Of a DNA stretch of 64,000 nucleotides, positions 18,890-26,940 are shown piece after piece. The first letter of the stretch is position 1. The number at the start of each line of letters is the position of its first letter. The notes below the pieces were generated by a model. That model saw only the letters and a list, made by a program, of their open reading frames with translations. It was not told the DNA's origin and did not search any database. A program made the position numbers and the translations under genes. Source of the DNA: Hymenobacter persicinus (GTDB lineage: Bacteria; Bacteroidota; Bacteroidia; Cytophagales; Hymenobacteraceae); contig NZ_SEWE01000012.1 in NCBI RefSeq assembly GCF_004167665.1, forward strand, positions 1-64,000. Reading direction: 5' to 3'.

Positions 18890-18930
18890 AAACCCGGCCC
18901 GTTCGGCAACCTGTCGAACGGGCCGGGTTT
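18890..18930 (+). other. long hairpin between nuoB and nuoC
   Basis: The perfect 16-bp inverted repeat aaacccggcccgttcg / cgaacgggccgggttt (18890-18905 with 18915-18930) encloses a 9-nt loop. It starts 5 nt after the nuoB stop. Only three T follow, so it is a poor classical terminator. It may be an RNA stability or processing element, or partial attenuation, separating expression of nuoAB from nuoC onward. Confidence 0.75.
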
Positions 18931-18954
18931 CGCCTCTTAGCTTCTCTTACAGGA

Positions 18955-19521
18955 ATGGCTGAAAACACCGAAGAATCGGCTGCCGCGCAGGAAACGGCCG
19001 CCGCTCAGGACCCGCAGGCGGCCAAGAACGCCCAACTGCTCGCGCTGCTGCACCGCCAGTTTGGCGCCGACGCGTTTACCGACGTGGAGGAGCCCTACGG
19101 CCTGCTGACGGTGACCACCACCCGGGAGCGGATTCACGACATCATGGCCGGCCTGCAGCAGGATCAGGAGTTGCAAATGAACTTCCTGACCACGATGTGC
19201 GGCATTCATTACCCTGAGAACGAGGGGAAGGAGCTAGGCATGATTTACCACGTGCACAGCCTGGTGAACAACCTGCGTCTGCGCCTGAAGATTTTCTTCC
19301 CCATTGCCGACCCGACGGTTCCTACGCTTACCGACCTTTACGCCACGGCGAACTGGATGGAGCGCGAGGCCTACGACTTCTATGGCATCATCTTCACGGG
19401 TCACCCCAACCTGATCCGCATCCTGAATGTGGAAGACATGGATTACCACCCCATGCGCAAGGAATACGCGCTGGAAGACGGTACCCGCGAAGACAAAACC
19501 GACCTTTTCTTCGGCCGCTAG
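18955..19521 (+). CDS. nuoC: NADH-quinone oxidoreductase subunit C
   Basis: This 188-residue peripheral-arm subunit carries the signature WMEREAYDFYGIIFTGHP in its second half, followed by ILNVEDMDYHPMRKEY. The N-terminal 20 residues are Ala/Gln/Glu-rich and probably disordered. It binds NuoD; the two are separate genes here, unlike the NuoCD fusion of enterobacteria. nuoD starts 18 nt later. Confidence 0.95.
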   Translation: MAENTEESAAAQETAAAQDPQAAKNAQLLALLHRQFGADAFTDVEEPYGLLTVTTTRERIHDIMAGLQQDQELQMNFLTTMCGIHYPENEGKELGMIYHVHSLVNNLRLRLKIFFPIADPTVPTLTDLYATANWMEREAYDFYGIIFTGHPNLIRILNVEDMDYHPMRKEYALEDGTREDKTDLFFGR

Positions 19522-19539
19522 GCCCCTGATACCTACATC

Positions 19540-20805
19540 ATGGCAGTAAACGACACGCTGGAAGGCACCCGCAAGATTGTGGAGGAAGCCCGGGAGCAGC
19601 AGCACCACACCGGCCTGATTCCGACCCTCAACGACTTCTCCCAGGAGCTGACGACCCTGAATCTGGGCCCGACGCACCCGGCCACGCACGGCATTTTCCA
19701 GAACATCCTGCAAATGGATGGGGAGCGGATCATTTCGGGCGTGCCCACCATCGGCTACATCCACCGGGCCTTCGAGAAGATTGCCGAGCGTCGGCCCTTC
19801 TACCAGATTACGCCCCTGACGGACCGGATGAACTACTGTTCCAGCCCCATCAACAACATGGGCTGGCACATGACGGTGGAGAAGCTGCTCGGCGTGACGG
19901 TGCCCAAGCGCGCTCAGTACATGCGCGTCATTGCCATGGAGCTGGCCCGCATCACCGACCATTTGATCTGCAACTCGATTCTGGGCGTGGACACCGGGGC
20001 TTTCACCGGCTTCCTCTACGTGTTCCAGGAGCGCGAGAAGGTCTACGAGATTTACGAGGAAATCTGCGGCGCCCGCCTGACCACCAACATGGGCCGCGTG
20101 GGTGGTATGGAGCGTGACTTCTCGGACGTAGCCATTAAGAAGCTGCGCGACTGGCTGAAGACTTTTCCCGCGGTGATGAAGGAGTTTGAGCAGATGTTCA
20201 ACCGCAACCGCATCTTCATGGACCGCGTGGTGAACGTGGGCCCGATTACCGCGGAGCGCGCCTTGAACTACGGCTTCACCGGCCCCAACCTGCGCGCCGC
20301 CGGCGTCGACTACGACGTGCGGGCCATGAACCCCTACTCTTCTTACGAGGACTTCGAGTTTGAAATCCCGGTGGGTACCAAGGGCGACACCTACGACCGG
20401 TTTATGGTGCGCAACGAGGAAATCTGGCAGAGCCTGCGCATCATCAACCAGGCCCTGGAAAACCTGCCCGAAGGCCCCTTCCATGCCGATGCCCCGCACT
20501 ACTACTTGCCCCCCAAGCAGGCCGTGTACAAGAACATGGAGGCCCTGATCTACCACTTCAAGATCATCATGGGCGAGATTGAGGCCCCGGTGGGCGAGGT
20601 CTACCACTCCGTGGAAGGCGGCAACGGCGAGCTGGGCTTCTACCTCGTCTCGGACGGGGGCCGCACGCCCTATCGCCTGCACTTCCGCCGCCCTTGCTTC
20701 ATCTACTACCAGGCTTACCCCGAAATGGTGGTGGGCAGCAGCCTCTCTGACGCCATCGTGACCCTGTCGTCGATGAACGTGATTGCCGGCGAGCTGGACG
20801 CGTAG
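19540..20805 (+). CDS. nuoD: NADH-quinone oxidoreductase subunit D
   Basis: This 421-residue 49-kDa-type subunit lines the quinone cavity. Motifs include NLGPTHPATHGIF (about residues 40-52), with the His near the quinone head group, GYIHRAFEKIAERR, and the C-terminal SLSDAIVTLSSMNVIAGELD. It descends from the Ni-Fe hydrogenase large subunit but lacks metal-binding Cys. The first 35 residues form a charged extension rich in Glu and Gln. nuoE follows after 20 nt. Confidence 0.95.
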   Translation: MAVNDTLEGTRKIVEEAREQQHHTGLIPTLNDFSQELTTLNLGPTHPATHGIFQNILQMDGERIISGVPTIGYIHRAFEKIAERRPFYQITPLTDRMNYCSSPINNMGWHMTVEKLLGVTVPKRAQYMRVIAMELARITDHLICNSILGVDTGAFTGFLYVFQEREKVYEIYEEICGARLTTNMGRVGGMERDFSDVAIKKLRDWLKTFPAVMKEFEQMFNRNRIFMDRVVNVGPITAERALNYGFTGPNLRAAGVDYDVRAMNPYSSYEDFEFEIPVGTKGDTYDRFMVRNEEIWQSLRIINQALENLPEGPFHADAPHYYLPPKQAVYKNMEALIYHFKIIMGEIEAPVGEVYHSVEGGNGELGFYLVSDGGRTPYRLHFRRPCFIYYQAYPEMVVGSSLSDAIVTLSSMNVIAGELDA

Positions 20806-20825
20806 TTTTTTGCTGAATTTGACTT

Positions 20826-21401
20826 ATGGAATCGACCAACGCGCCCGCTAAGCCCCAGTTCTCGGAGGCGGCCAAGGCTGAAATAGACCGTATCTGCAAG
20901 CAGTATCCCGCGGAGCGCCGCAAGTCGGCCATGCTGCCGGTGCTGCACATTGCCCAGGCCGAATTCGGAGGCTGGGTGGCGCCCGAGGTGCAGGATCTGG
21001 TGGCCGAGGTGCTGGGCGTGAAGCCTATCGAGGTGTACGAAGTTTCGACCTTCTACACCATGTTCAACCTCAAGCCGGTGGGCAAGCACGTGCTGGAAAT
21101 CTGCCGCACGGGCCCCTGCCAGCTGCGCGGCTCTGACGAGCTGACGGCTGAGCTGGAGCGCATCACCGGCGCCAAAGTCGGCGAAGGCCCTTCGGCCGAC
21201 GGCCTGTTCACGCTGAAAGAGGTGGAGTGCTTGGCCGCCTGCGGCTTCGCCCCCGTGGTGCAGGTCCGCGAGAAATACTACGAGCAGCTCGACACCGAGG
21301 AATCGGTGAATGCCATGCTCTCGGAGCTGCGAAATATGGTGCACCGCCCCGCCCTGCCCTGGGAGGAAACCGGCCTGCCCAACGCCGTAGCCAACAATTA
21401 A
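20826..21401 (+). CDS. nuoE: NADH-quinone oxidoreductase subunit E
   Basis: This 191-residue 24-kDa-type subunit binds the N1a [2Fe-2S] cluster. The ligands are two Cys in EICRTGPCQLRG and two in ECLAACGFAP. The N-terminal helical bundle includes YPAERRKSAMLPVLHIAQ, typical of NuoE. It forms the NADH-oxidising module with NuoF, whose gene starts 27 nt later. Confidence 0.95.
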   Translation: MESTNAPAKPQFSEAAKAEIDRICKQYPAERRKSAMLPVLHIAQAEFGGWVAPEVQDLVAEVLGVKPIEVYEVSTFYTMFNLKPVGKHVLEICRTGPCQLRGSDELTAELERITGAKVGEGPSADGLFTLKEVECLAACGFAPVVQVREKYYEQLDTEESVNAMLSELRNMVHRPALPWEETGLPNAVANN

Positions 21402-21428
21402 CCGCTTGCCGCTAACCGCTCAGACACT

Positions 21429-22769
21429 ATGGGACGCAAACTGCTGACCGAACATATCAACGTTGAAGGCATCGACACCCTCGAGGTGTACCGCAAGCAC
21501 GGCGGCTACCGCTCGGTGGAGAAGGCCATCAAAACCATGACCCCCGACGAGGTGGTGGAAGAGGTGAAGAAGTCGGGCCTGCGGGGCCGCGGCGGCGCCG
21601 GCTTCCCCACGGGTATGAAGTGGAGCTTCCTGGCCAAGCCCGAGGGCGTGCCGCGCTACCTGGTCTGCAACGCCGACGAGTCGGAGCCGGGCACCTTTAA
21701 GGACCGGCAGCTGATGTCGAAGCTGCCCCACCTGCTCATCGAGGGCATGATTACGAGCTCCTACGCCCTGGGCGCCAACACCTCGTACATCTACATCCGC
21801 GGCGAGCTGTTGTACGTGCTGCGCATCCTGGAAAAGGCTATTGCCGAAGCCTACGCGGCCGGTTTCCTGGGCAAGAACATCCTGGGCTCGGGCTACGACC
21901 TGGACCTGTACGTGCACCCCGGGGGCGGCGCCTACATCTGCGGCGAGGAAACGGCTTTGCTGGAATCCCTGGAAGGCAAGCGCGGCAACCCGCGCAACAA
22001 GCCCCCGTTTCCCGCCGTGCAGGGCCTCTACGCCCGCCCCACGGTGGTCAACAACGTGGAGTCCATTGCCGCGGTACCGGTTATCGTCAATGACGGTGGT
22101 GATGAGTACGCCAAAATCGGCATTGGCCGGAGCACCGGCACCAAGCTGATTTCGGCCTGCGGCCACCTCAACAAGCCCGGCATCTACGAAATTGAGCTGG
22201 GTGTGCCGGTCGAGGAATTTATTTACTCCGACGAGTACTGCGGCGGCATCTGGAAGGGCCGCGACCTGAAGGCCGTCGTAGCCGGCGGCTCCTCGGTGCC
22301 GATTCTGCCCAAGGAGCTGATCCTGAAAACCGCCGCCGGCGAGCCCCGCCTGATGACCTACGAGTCGTTGTCGGATGGCGGGTTCGTGACGGGCACCATG
22401 CTGGGCTCCGGCGGCTTCATTGCCATGGACGAGACGACCTGCATCGTGCGCAACACCTGGAACTTCTCCCGCTTCTACCACCACGAGTCGTGCGGGCAAT
22501 GCTCGCCCTGCCGCGAGGGCACGGGCTGGCTGGAGAAAATCCTGCACCGCATCGAGCACGGCCACGGCACGGAGCGCGACATCGACGTGCTGGCCAGCGT
22601 GGCCAAGCAAATCGAGGGCAACACCATCTGCCCCCTGGGCGAAGCCGCGGCCTGGCCGGTTTCGGCCGCCATCCGTCACTTCCGCGACGAGTTCGAGTGG
22701 CACATCCGCCACCCCCAGGAAGCCACCCGCCCCGGCGTGGTGTATCCGGGCAAAGCAGTACTGGCCTAG
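21429..22769 (+). CDS. nuoF: NADH-quinone oxidoreductase subunit F (NADH/FMN-binding)
   Basis: This 446-residue 51-kDa-type subunit accepts hydride from NADH onto FMN. The Gly-rich FMN/NADH site is seen in RGRGGAGFPTGMKW (about residues 56-69) and GGGAYICGEETALLESLEGK (about 165-184). The N3 [4Fe-4S] ligands are in ESCGQCSPCREGT (about 355-367), with the last Cys in NTICPLGEAA. The palindromic repeat B1 lies immediately after it, before nuoG. Confidence 0.96.
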   Translation: MGRKLLTEHINVEGIDTLEVYRKHGGYRSVEKAIKTMTPDEVVEEVKKSGLRGRGGAGFPTGMKWSFLAKPEGVPRYLVCNADESEPGTFKDRQLMSKLPHLLIEGMITSSYALGANTSYIYIRGELLYVLRILEKAIAEAYAAGFLGKNILGSGYDLDLYVHPGGGAYICGEETALLESLEGKRGNPRNKPPFPAVQGLYARPTVVNNVESIAAVPVIVNDGGDEYAKIGIGRSTGTKLISACGHLNKPGIYEIELGVPVEEFIYSDEYCGGIWKGRDLKAVVAGGSSVPILPKELILKTAAGEPRLMTYESLSDGGFVTGTMLGSGGFIAMDETTCIVRNTWNFSRFYHHESCGQCSPCREGTGWLEKILHRIEHGHGTERDIDVLASVAKQIEGNTICPLGEAAAWPVSAAIRHFRDEFEWHIRHPQEATRPGVVYPGKAVLA

Positions 22770-22795
22770 CGGCAGACTGTTCCGCTAAAAAGGAA

Positions 22796-22903
22796 CGTCA
22801 TGCTGAGCGTAGCAAAGCGCAGCCGAAGCATCTCTACCGCTTCGTTGCCAGAGTAATTAATTACCGTTGCGGTAGAGATGCTTCGACTTCGCTCAGCATG
22901 ACG
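22796..22903. repeat. palindromic intergenic element B1 inside the nuo operon
   Basis: The inverted repeat has arms cgtcatgctgagcg...gaagcatctctaccgc (22796-22840) and gcggtagagatgcttcgac...cgctcagcatgacg (22869-22903). The left arm carries about 10 extra bases in the middle. The loop contains the perfect 12-nt palindrome gtaattaattac (22853-22864). It lies 26 nt after nuoF and 28 nt before nuoG, without a terminal T run. Related element B2 lies at 28963. Such GTCATnCTGAGC / GAAGCATCTC palindromes are dispersed in Hymenobacter-type genomes. Confidence 0.75.
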
Positions 22904-22931
22904 GTCAAGATTAACATGTGTACCCATCCCA

Positions 22932-23939
22932 ATGGCTAAAATAACCTTCGACGGCATCGAGGTGGAAGTTCCGGACGGAACCACCATTCTCAACGCAGCC
23001 CGCACCATCGGCGGCAGCATCGTGCCCCCGGCCATGTGCTACTACACGCCGCTGAAAGGCTCGGGCGGCAAGTGCCGCGCCTGCCTGGTGCGCGTGGCGG
23101 CCGGCTCGGCCAAAGACCCGCGCCCCATGCCCAAGCTCGTCGCCTCCTGCGTGACGCCGGTGCAGGACGGCATGGTGGTCGAGAATACCACCTCCCAGCA
23201 GGTCCTCGACGTGCGCAAGGGCATCGTGGAGATGCTGCTCATCAACCACCCGCTGGACTGCCCCGTGTGCGACCAGGCCGGGGAGTGTGACCTGCAGAAC
23301 TTCGCCTTTGAGCACGGTGTGAGCACCACCCGCTACGAAGAAGAGCGCCGCACCTTCGAGAAAATTGACATCGGGCCGCTGATTCAGCTGCACATGACGC
23401 GCTGCATCCTGTGCTACCGCTGCGTGTACACCGCCGACCAGCTCACCGAAAAGCGCGTGCACGGCGTGCTGGGCCGCGGCGACGCCGCCGAAATCGGCAC
23501 CTACATCGAGAACATCATCGACAACGAGTTCAGCGGCAACGTCATCGACGTGTGCCCGGTGGGCGCTTTGACCGACAAGACCTTCCGCTTCAAGCAGCGG
23601 GTGTGGTTTACCAAGCCGGTAAATGCCCACCGTGCGTGCGAGAACCCGAAGTGCTGCGGCAAGGTGGTGCTCTGGTACAAGGGCAAGGACGTGATGCGCG
23701 TAACGGCCCGCAAGGACCAGTACGGCGAGGTGAAGGAGTGGATCTGCAACACGTGCCGCTTCGACAAGAAGGAAACCGCCGACTGGACCATCGAGGGCCC
23801 TGCCCACATCGACCGGTCGTCGGTCATCTCGGCCAACCACTACGAGCTGCCCGTGCTCAACGCCCAGGTTATTGCCGACCTGCCCGAAAGCTCCGTCCGC
23901 GACCTGGAGCAGAATCCTCCCATGCGCTTAGGTAACTAA
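22932..23939 (+). CDS. nuoG: NADH-quinone oxidoreductase subunit G, short form
   Basis: This 335-residue protein is far shorter than the 700-900 residues of typical NuoG. Visible parts are the N-terminal ferredoxin domain (CYYTPLKGSGGKCRACLVRV, then ASCVTPV), the CPVCDQAGECDLQ segment, and a His/Cys cluster region ending in HMTRCILCYRCV. VCPVGALTDK and the small [4Fe-4S] region with RACENPKCC and ICNTCRFD follow. The protein then stops: the large molybdopterin-oxidoreductase-like domain is absent. That domain is catalytically inert in complex I, so the electron wire from NADH to NuoB can still work. nuoH starts 3 nt after the stop. Confidence 0.92.
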   Translation: MAKITFDGIEVEVPDGTTILNAARTIGGSIVPPAMCYYTPLKGSGGKCRACLVRVAAGSAKDPRPMPKLVASCVTPVQDGMVVENTTSQQVLDVRKGIVEMLLINHPLDCPVCDQAGECDLQNFAFEHGVSTTRYEEERRTFEKIDIGPLIQLHMTRCILCYRCVYTADQLTEKRVHGVLGRGDAAEIGTYIENIIDNEFSGNVIDVCPVGALTDKTFRFKQRVWFTKPVNAHRACENPKCCGKVVLWYKGKDVMRVTARKDQYGEVKEWICNTCRFDKKETADWTIEGPAHIDRSSVISANHYELPVLNAQVIADLPESSVRDLEQNPPMRLGN

Positions 23940-23942
23940 CCA

Positions 23943-25025
23943 ATGATCGAACTACCAACCTTAGGCTGGCAATCCATTGTTATCCTCGTCGTATTCGGCG
24001 TTTCGCTGCTGATTGCGACCTACTGCACCTACGCGGAACGGGTTATTGCCGCCTTCCTGCAGGACCGCGTGGGCCCCGACCGGGCCGGACCGTTTGGTCT
24101 GTTGCAGCCCCTGGCCGATGCCGTGAAGCTCTTCACTAAAGAGGAGTTCTTCCCGGCCGGCGCCAACAAAGCGCTGTTTATCCTGGGTCCCTGCCTGGCC
24201 ATGATTACGGCCCTGATGTCGTCGGCGGTTATTCCGTTCGGCAACGTGATTCAGTTTGGCAACAACGTGTTTAACCTGCAGGGCATTGAAGTCAACATCG
24301 GCATGTTGTGGGTGTTCGGTATCGTGTCGCTGGGCGTGTACGGCGTGATGATTGGCGGCTGGGCTTCCAACAACAAGTTCTCCCTGCTCGGCGCCATCCG
24401 CGCTGGCTCCCAAAACATCAGCTACGAGCTGGCCATGGGCATGTCCCTGATTGCCGTGCTGATGATTTCGGGCACCTTGAGCCTGCGCGAAATCACGCTG
24501 CAGCAGTCGGCGGCCGGCGAGTGGCACTTCTGGAACATCGTGAAGCAGCCCCTGGGCTTTATTATCTTCCTGGTTTGCGCCTTTGCCGAAACCAACCGCA
24601 CGCCCTTCGATTTGCCCGAGTGCGAAACCGAGCTGGTGGGTGGCTACCACACCGAGTACAGCTCGATGAAAATGGGCCTGTACCTGTTTGCCGAGTACGT
24701 CAACGTATTCGTGGCCTCGGCCGTGATGAGCGTGCTGTACTTCGGCGGCTTCAACTTCCCCTTCCAGTACGAGCTGCGCGACTGGTTCGTGAACAACCAG
24801 GGCTGGGCGCTGACTTCGGCCCAGAACCTGATTTCGGTGCTCGGCCTGCTGGGCTTGTTCGCCAAGATCTTCGGCTTCATCTTCTTCTTCATGTGGGTGC
24901 GTTGGACCCTGCCCCGCTTCCGCTACGACCAGCTGATGCGCCTGGGCTGGACCATCCTGATTCCGCTGGCCATCTTCAATATCCTGCTCACCGGCGGCCT
25001 GATTCTGGGCGGTATCATCAAGTAA
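23943..25025 (+). CDS. nuoH: NADH-quinone oxidoreductase subunit H
   Basis: This 360-residue membrane subunit has about eight helices. It shows GPDRAGPFGLLQPLADAVKL (about residues 40-59) and the acidic loop ETNRTPFDLPECETELVGG (about 219-237), the hallmark of NuoH at the quinone entrance and first proton channel. It couples the peripheral arm to the membrane arm. It overlaps closely with its neighbours: 3 nt after nuoG and 8 nt before nuoI. Confidence 0.96.
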   Translation: MIELPTLGWQSIVILVVFGVSLLIATYCTYAERVIAAFLQDRVGPDRAGPFGLLQPLADAVKLFTKEEFFPAGANKALFILGPCLAMITALMSSAVIPFGNVIQFGNNVFNLQGIEVNIGMLWVFGIVSLGVYGVMIGGWASNNKFSLLGAIRAGSQNISYELAMGMSLIAVLMISGTLSLREITLQQSAAGEWHFWNIVKQPLGFIIFLVCAFAETNRTPFDLPECETELVGGYHTEYSSMKMGLYLFAEYVNVFVASAVMSVLYFGGFNFPFQYELRDWFVNNQGWALTSAQNLISVLGLLGLFAKIFGFIFFFMWVRWTLPRFRYDQLMRLGWTILIPLAIFNILLTGGLILGGIIK

Positions 25026-25033
25026 TACGACCT

Positions 25034-25621
25034 ATGCAGTCCTTAAGCAACAGAGCGAAAAAGCTGGAGGCCAAGCCCATGACGCTGGCCGAGCGGGCCT
25101 ACCTGCCGGCTATCTTCCAGGGGTTGAGCATCACGATGCGCCACTTTTTTCGGGCCGCCACCAAGCGTCAGGTAACCGTGCGCTACCCCGACGAAGTGCG
25201 CCCCTTCTCCCCCATCTTCCGCGGCCTGCACGTGCTCAAGCGCGACGAGCAGGGCCGGGAGCGGTGCACCGCCTGCGGCCTGTGCGCCGTAGCCTGCCCC
25301 GCCGAAGCCATTACGATGGTGGCCGGGGAGCGGAAAAAGGGCGAGGAAGGCCTCTACCGAGAGGAGAAGTACGCCGTCAGCTACGAAATCAACATGCTGC
25401 GCTGCATCTTCTGCGGCCTTTGTGAGGAAGCCTGCCCGAAAGCCGCCGTGTATTTGCAGCCCGACAAGATGGCCCCGCCGCGCTTCGAACGGGACGAGTT
25501 CATCTACGGCAAAGACCGCCTCGTGGAGCCCGTCGACCCGCAGGCCCGCAGCATCCGCGGTATTCAGCTCACGCCCGAGCAGGCTGCGGCCCTGGCCCAG
25601 CGCATGGCTCAGCCTGCCTAA
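25034..25621 (+). CDS. nuoI: NADH-quinone oxidoreductase subunit I
   Basis: This 195-residue protein has two classical [4Fe-4S] ferredoxin motifs, CTACGLCAVACP (from about residue 78) and CIFCGLCEEACP (from about 124), for clusters N6a and N6b. The ATG at 25034 is chosen; the long open frame upstream is a shadow of nuoH. A C-terminal Ala/Gln-rich tail ends the protein. nuoJ begins 45 nt later. Confidence 0.95.
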   Translation: MQSLSNRAKKLEAKPMTLAERAYLPAIFQGLSITMRHFFRAATKRQVTVRYPDEVRPFSPIFRGLHVLKRDEQGRERCTACGLCAVACPAEAITMVAGERKKGEEGLYREEKYAVSYEINMLRCIFCGLCEEACPKAAVYLQPDKMAPPRFERDEFIYGKDRLVEPVDPQARSIRGIQLTPEQAAALAQRMAQPA

Positions 25622-25666
25622 GCCACCCCGCCGGTTTTCACCTCTCGTTTGCGCTACTTTCCGCCC

Positions 25667-26188
25667 ATGGCTTCTTCTCCTTCCCTGTTTTTCTTTCTGT
25701 CCTTCGTGGCCCTGTTTGCGGCCCTGGGCGTGGTGCTGGCCAAAAACCCGGTGCACAGCGTGCTGTTCCTGATTCTGACGTTCTTCTCGCTGTCGGGGCA
25801 CTACCTGATTCTGAACGCCCAGTTTCTGGCCGCCGTCAACATCATTGTGTACGCCGGTGCCATCATGGTCTTGTTCCTGTTCGTGATGATGTTTTTGAAC
25901 CTGAACGTCGACACGGAACCCCACAAACCTTTGTTGTCGAAGGTAGCGGCGGCCGTGGCCGGCGGCTCGTTGCTGCTGGTGCTGGTAGCCGCCCTGCGCG
26001 ACGTGCAGCCCGGCACCACCTACAACGCCTCGGTGTTCGATTCGCAGATTGGCATGGTCAGCCAGCTGGGCATGATTCTCTACACCAAGTACCTGCTGCC
26101 CTTCGAGCTGGCTTCGGTGCTGTTCCTGGTAGCTATGGTTGGCGCGGTGATGCTGGCCAAGCGCGAAACCGGGGAGCGGAACTTCTAG
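25667..26188 (+). CDS. nuoJ: NADH-quinone oxidoreductase subunit J
   Basis: This 173-residue protein has five membrane helices. NPVHSVLFLILTFFSLSGHY and IIVYAGAIMVLFLFVMMFLN are the typical NuoJ helices, the latter including the pi-bulge helix. The ATG at 25667 is preferred to a TTG 18 nt upstream. It is the last gene of the first nuo block; a terminator follows, which is unusual because nuoK normally comes next. Confidence 0.93.
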   Translation: MASSPSLFFFLSFVALFAALGVVLAKNPVHSVLFLILTFFSLSGHYLILNAQFLAAVNIIVYAGAIMVLFLFVMMFLNLNVDTEPHKPLLSKVAAAVAGGSLLLVLVAALRDVQPGTTYNASVFDSQIGMVSQLGMILYTKYLLPFELASVLFLVAMVGAVMLAKRETGERNF

Positions 26189-26213
26189 AATTCCGGTAAT
26201 TTCTTCCATATTG

Positions 26214-26248
26214 AAAGCGGCACCTGAAGCATCAGGCGCCGCTTTTTT
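26214..26248 (+). terminator. terminator after nuoJ
   Basis: The hairpin aaagcggcacctga / tcaggcgccgcttt (one G-T type mismatch) has a 4-nt loop and six T. It ends the nuoA-J unit 26 nt after the stop. Confidence 0.85.
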
Positions 26249-26276
26249 ATTCCTATAGATTTCCTTAATCCCGGCT

Positions 26277-26870
26277 ATGCGGCCTCGGTCCTATTTACTT
26301 ATTCGTTCGAAGCGCACATTCTTTACTACCCTCCTCATTGCTACTCTAACGCTGCTGGGAGTTTGGTTTGTGGGCCTGCGGCAGGATTGGAGCCTGTTTA
26401 AAGACTCGCTTGTTGCCGTTTCGATTCTTGCCATTTCGCTGCTTTCCTTTCTTACCGCTGGCTTGTACTTCGGCGTCAAGCTGCGCGACACGCTGGGCAG
26501 CGTGACCGAGCACATCAAGAAATTACCCATGCCCGACAGCCTATCCAACCTGAATTTAGGCGATGGGACGGTCAATGCCGGCCACGGCGAGGGCTGCCTC
26601 GAAGCAGTAGCTGAAATTTTCATGTGGCTTATCATTGCCCTTGTCGCCGTGTTTGTGCTCTGGATTGCCGCTGCTGTGGTCTGGGCTACTTTTCTTACCT
26701 GCACGGCAATCCTGTACTGGCTGTTCTTCCGCGCCCTGCGGTTCGTCTTCCGCCATTCCATGGAATGCAGGGGCCGTTTGGGGCTTAGCCTGCGCTATGG
26801 CCTTACCTATGCCACGCTGTACGTAAGCTGGCTGTACGCCATTATTCTGGCGGTCCATTATTTGCACTAA
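26277..26870 (+). CDS. membrane protein of unknown function
   Basis: This 197-residue protein has a basic N-terminus and about five hydrophobic segments: two near residues 15-65, two between 115 and 150, and a last one at the C-terminus. The central cytoplasmic or periplasmic loop contains a Gly/Asn-rich LNLGDGTVNAGHGEG. I recognise no family. GC content is lower than in the flanking nuo genes. It sits in the interruption between nuoJ and nuoK, between two terminators, together with the following exported protein. Confidence 0.55.
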   Translation: MRPRSYLLIRSKRTFFTTLLIATLTLLGVWFVGLRQDWSLFKDSLVAVSILAISLLSFLTAGLYFGVKLRDTLGSVTEHIKKLPMPDSLSNLNLGDGTVNAGHGEGCLEAVAEIFMWLIIALVAVFVLWIAAAVVWATFLTCTAILYWLFFRALRFVFRHSMECRGRLGLSLRYGLTYATLYVSWLYAIILAVHYLH

Positions 26871-26940
26871 CCCTGCCACGACATATAAAAAAGCGTCTCA
26901 TCAGGCATCATAAGCCCCTTTTCGCTTCTACTTTCCCGTC

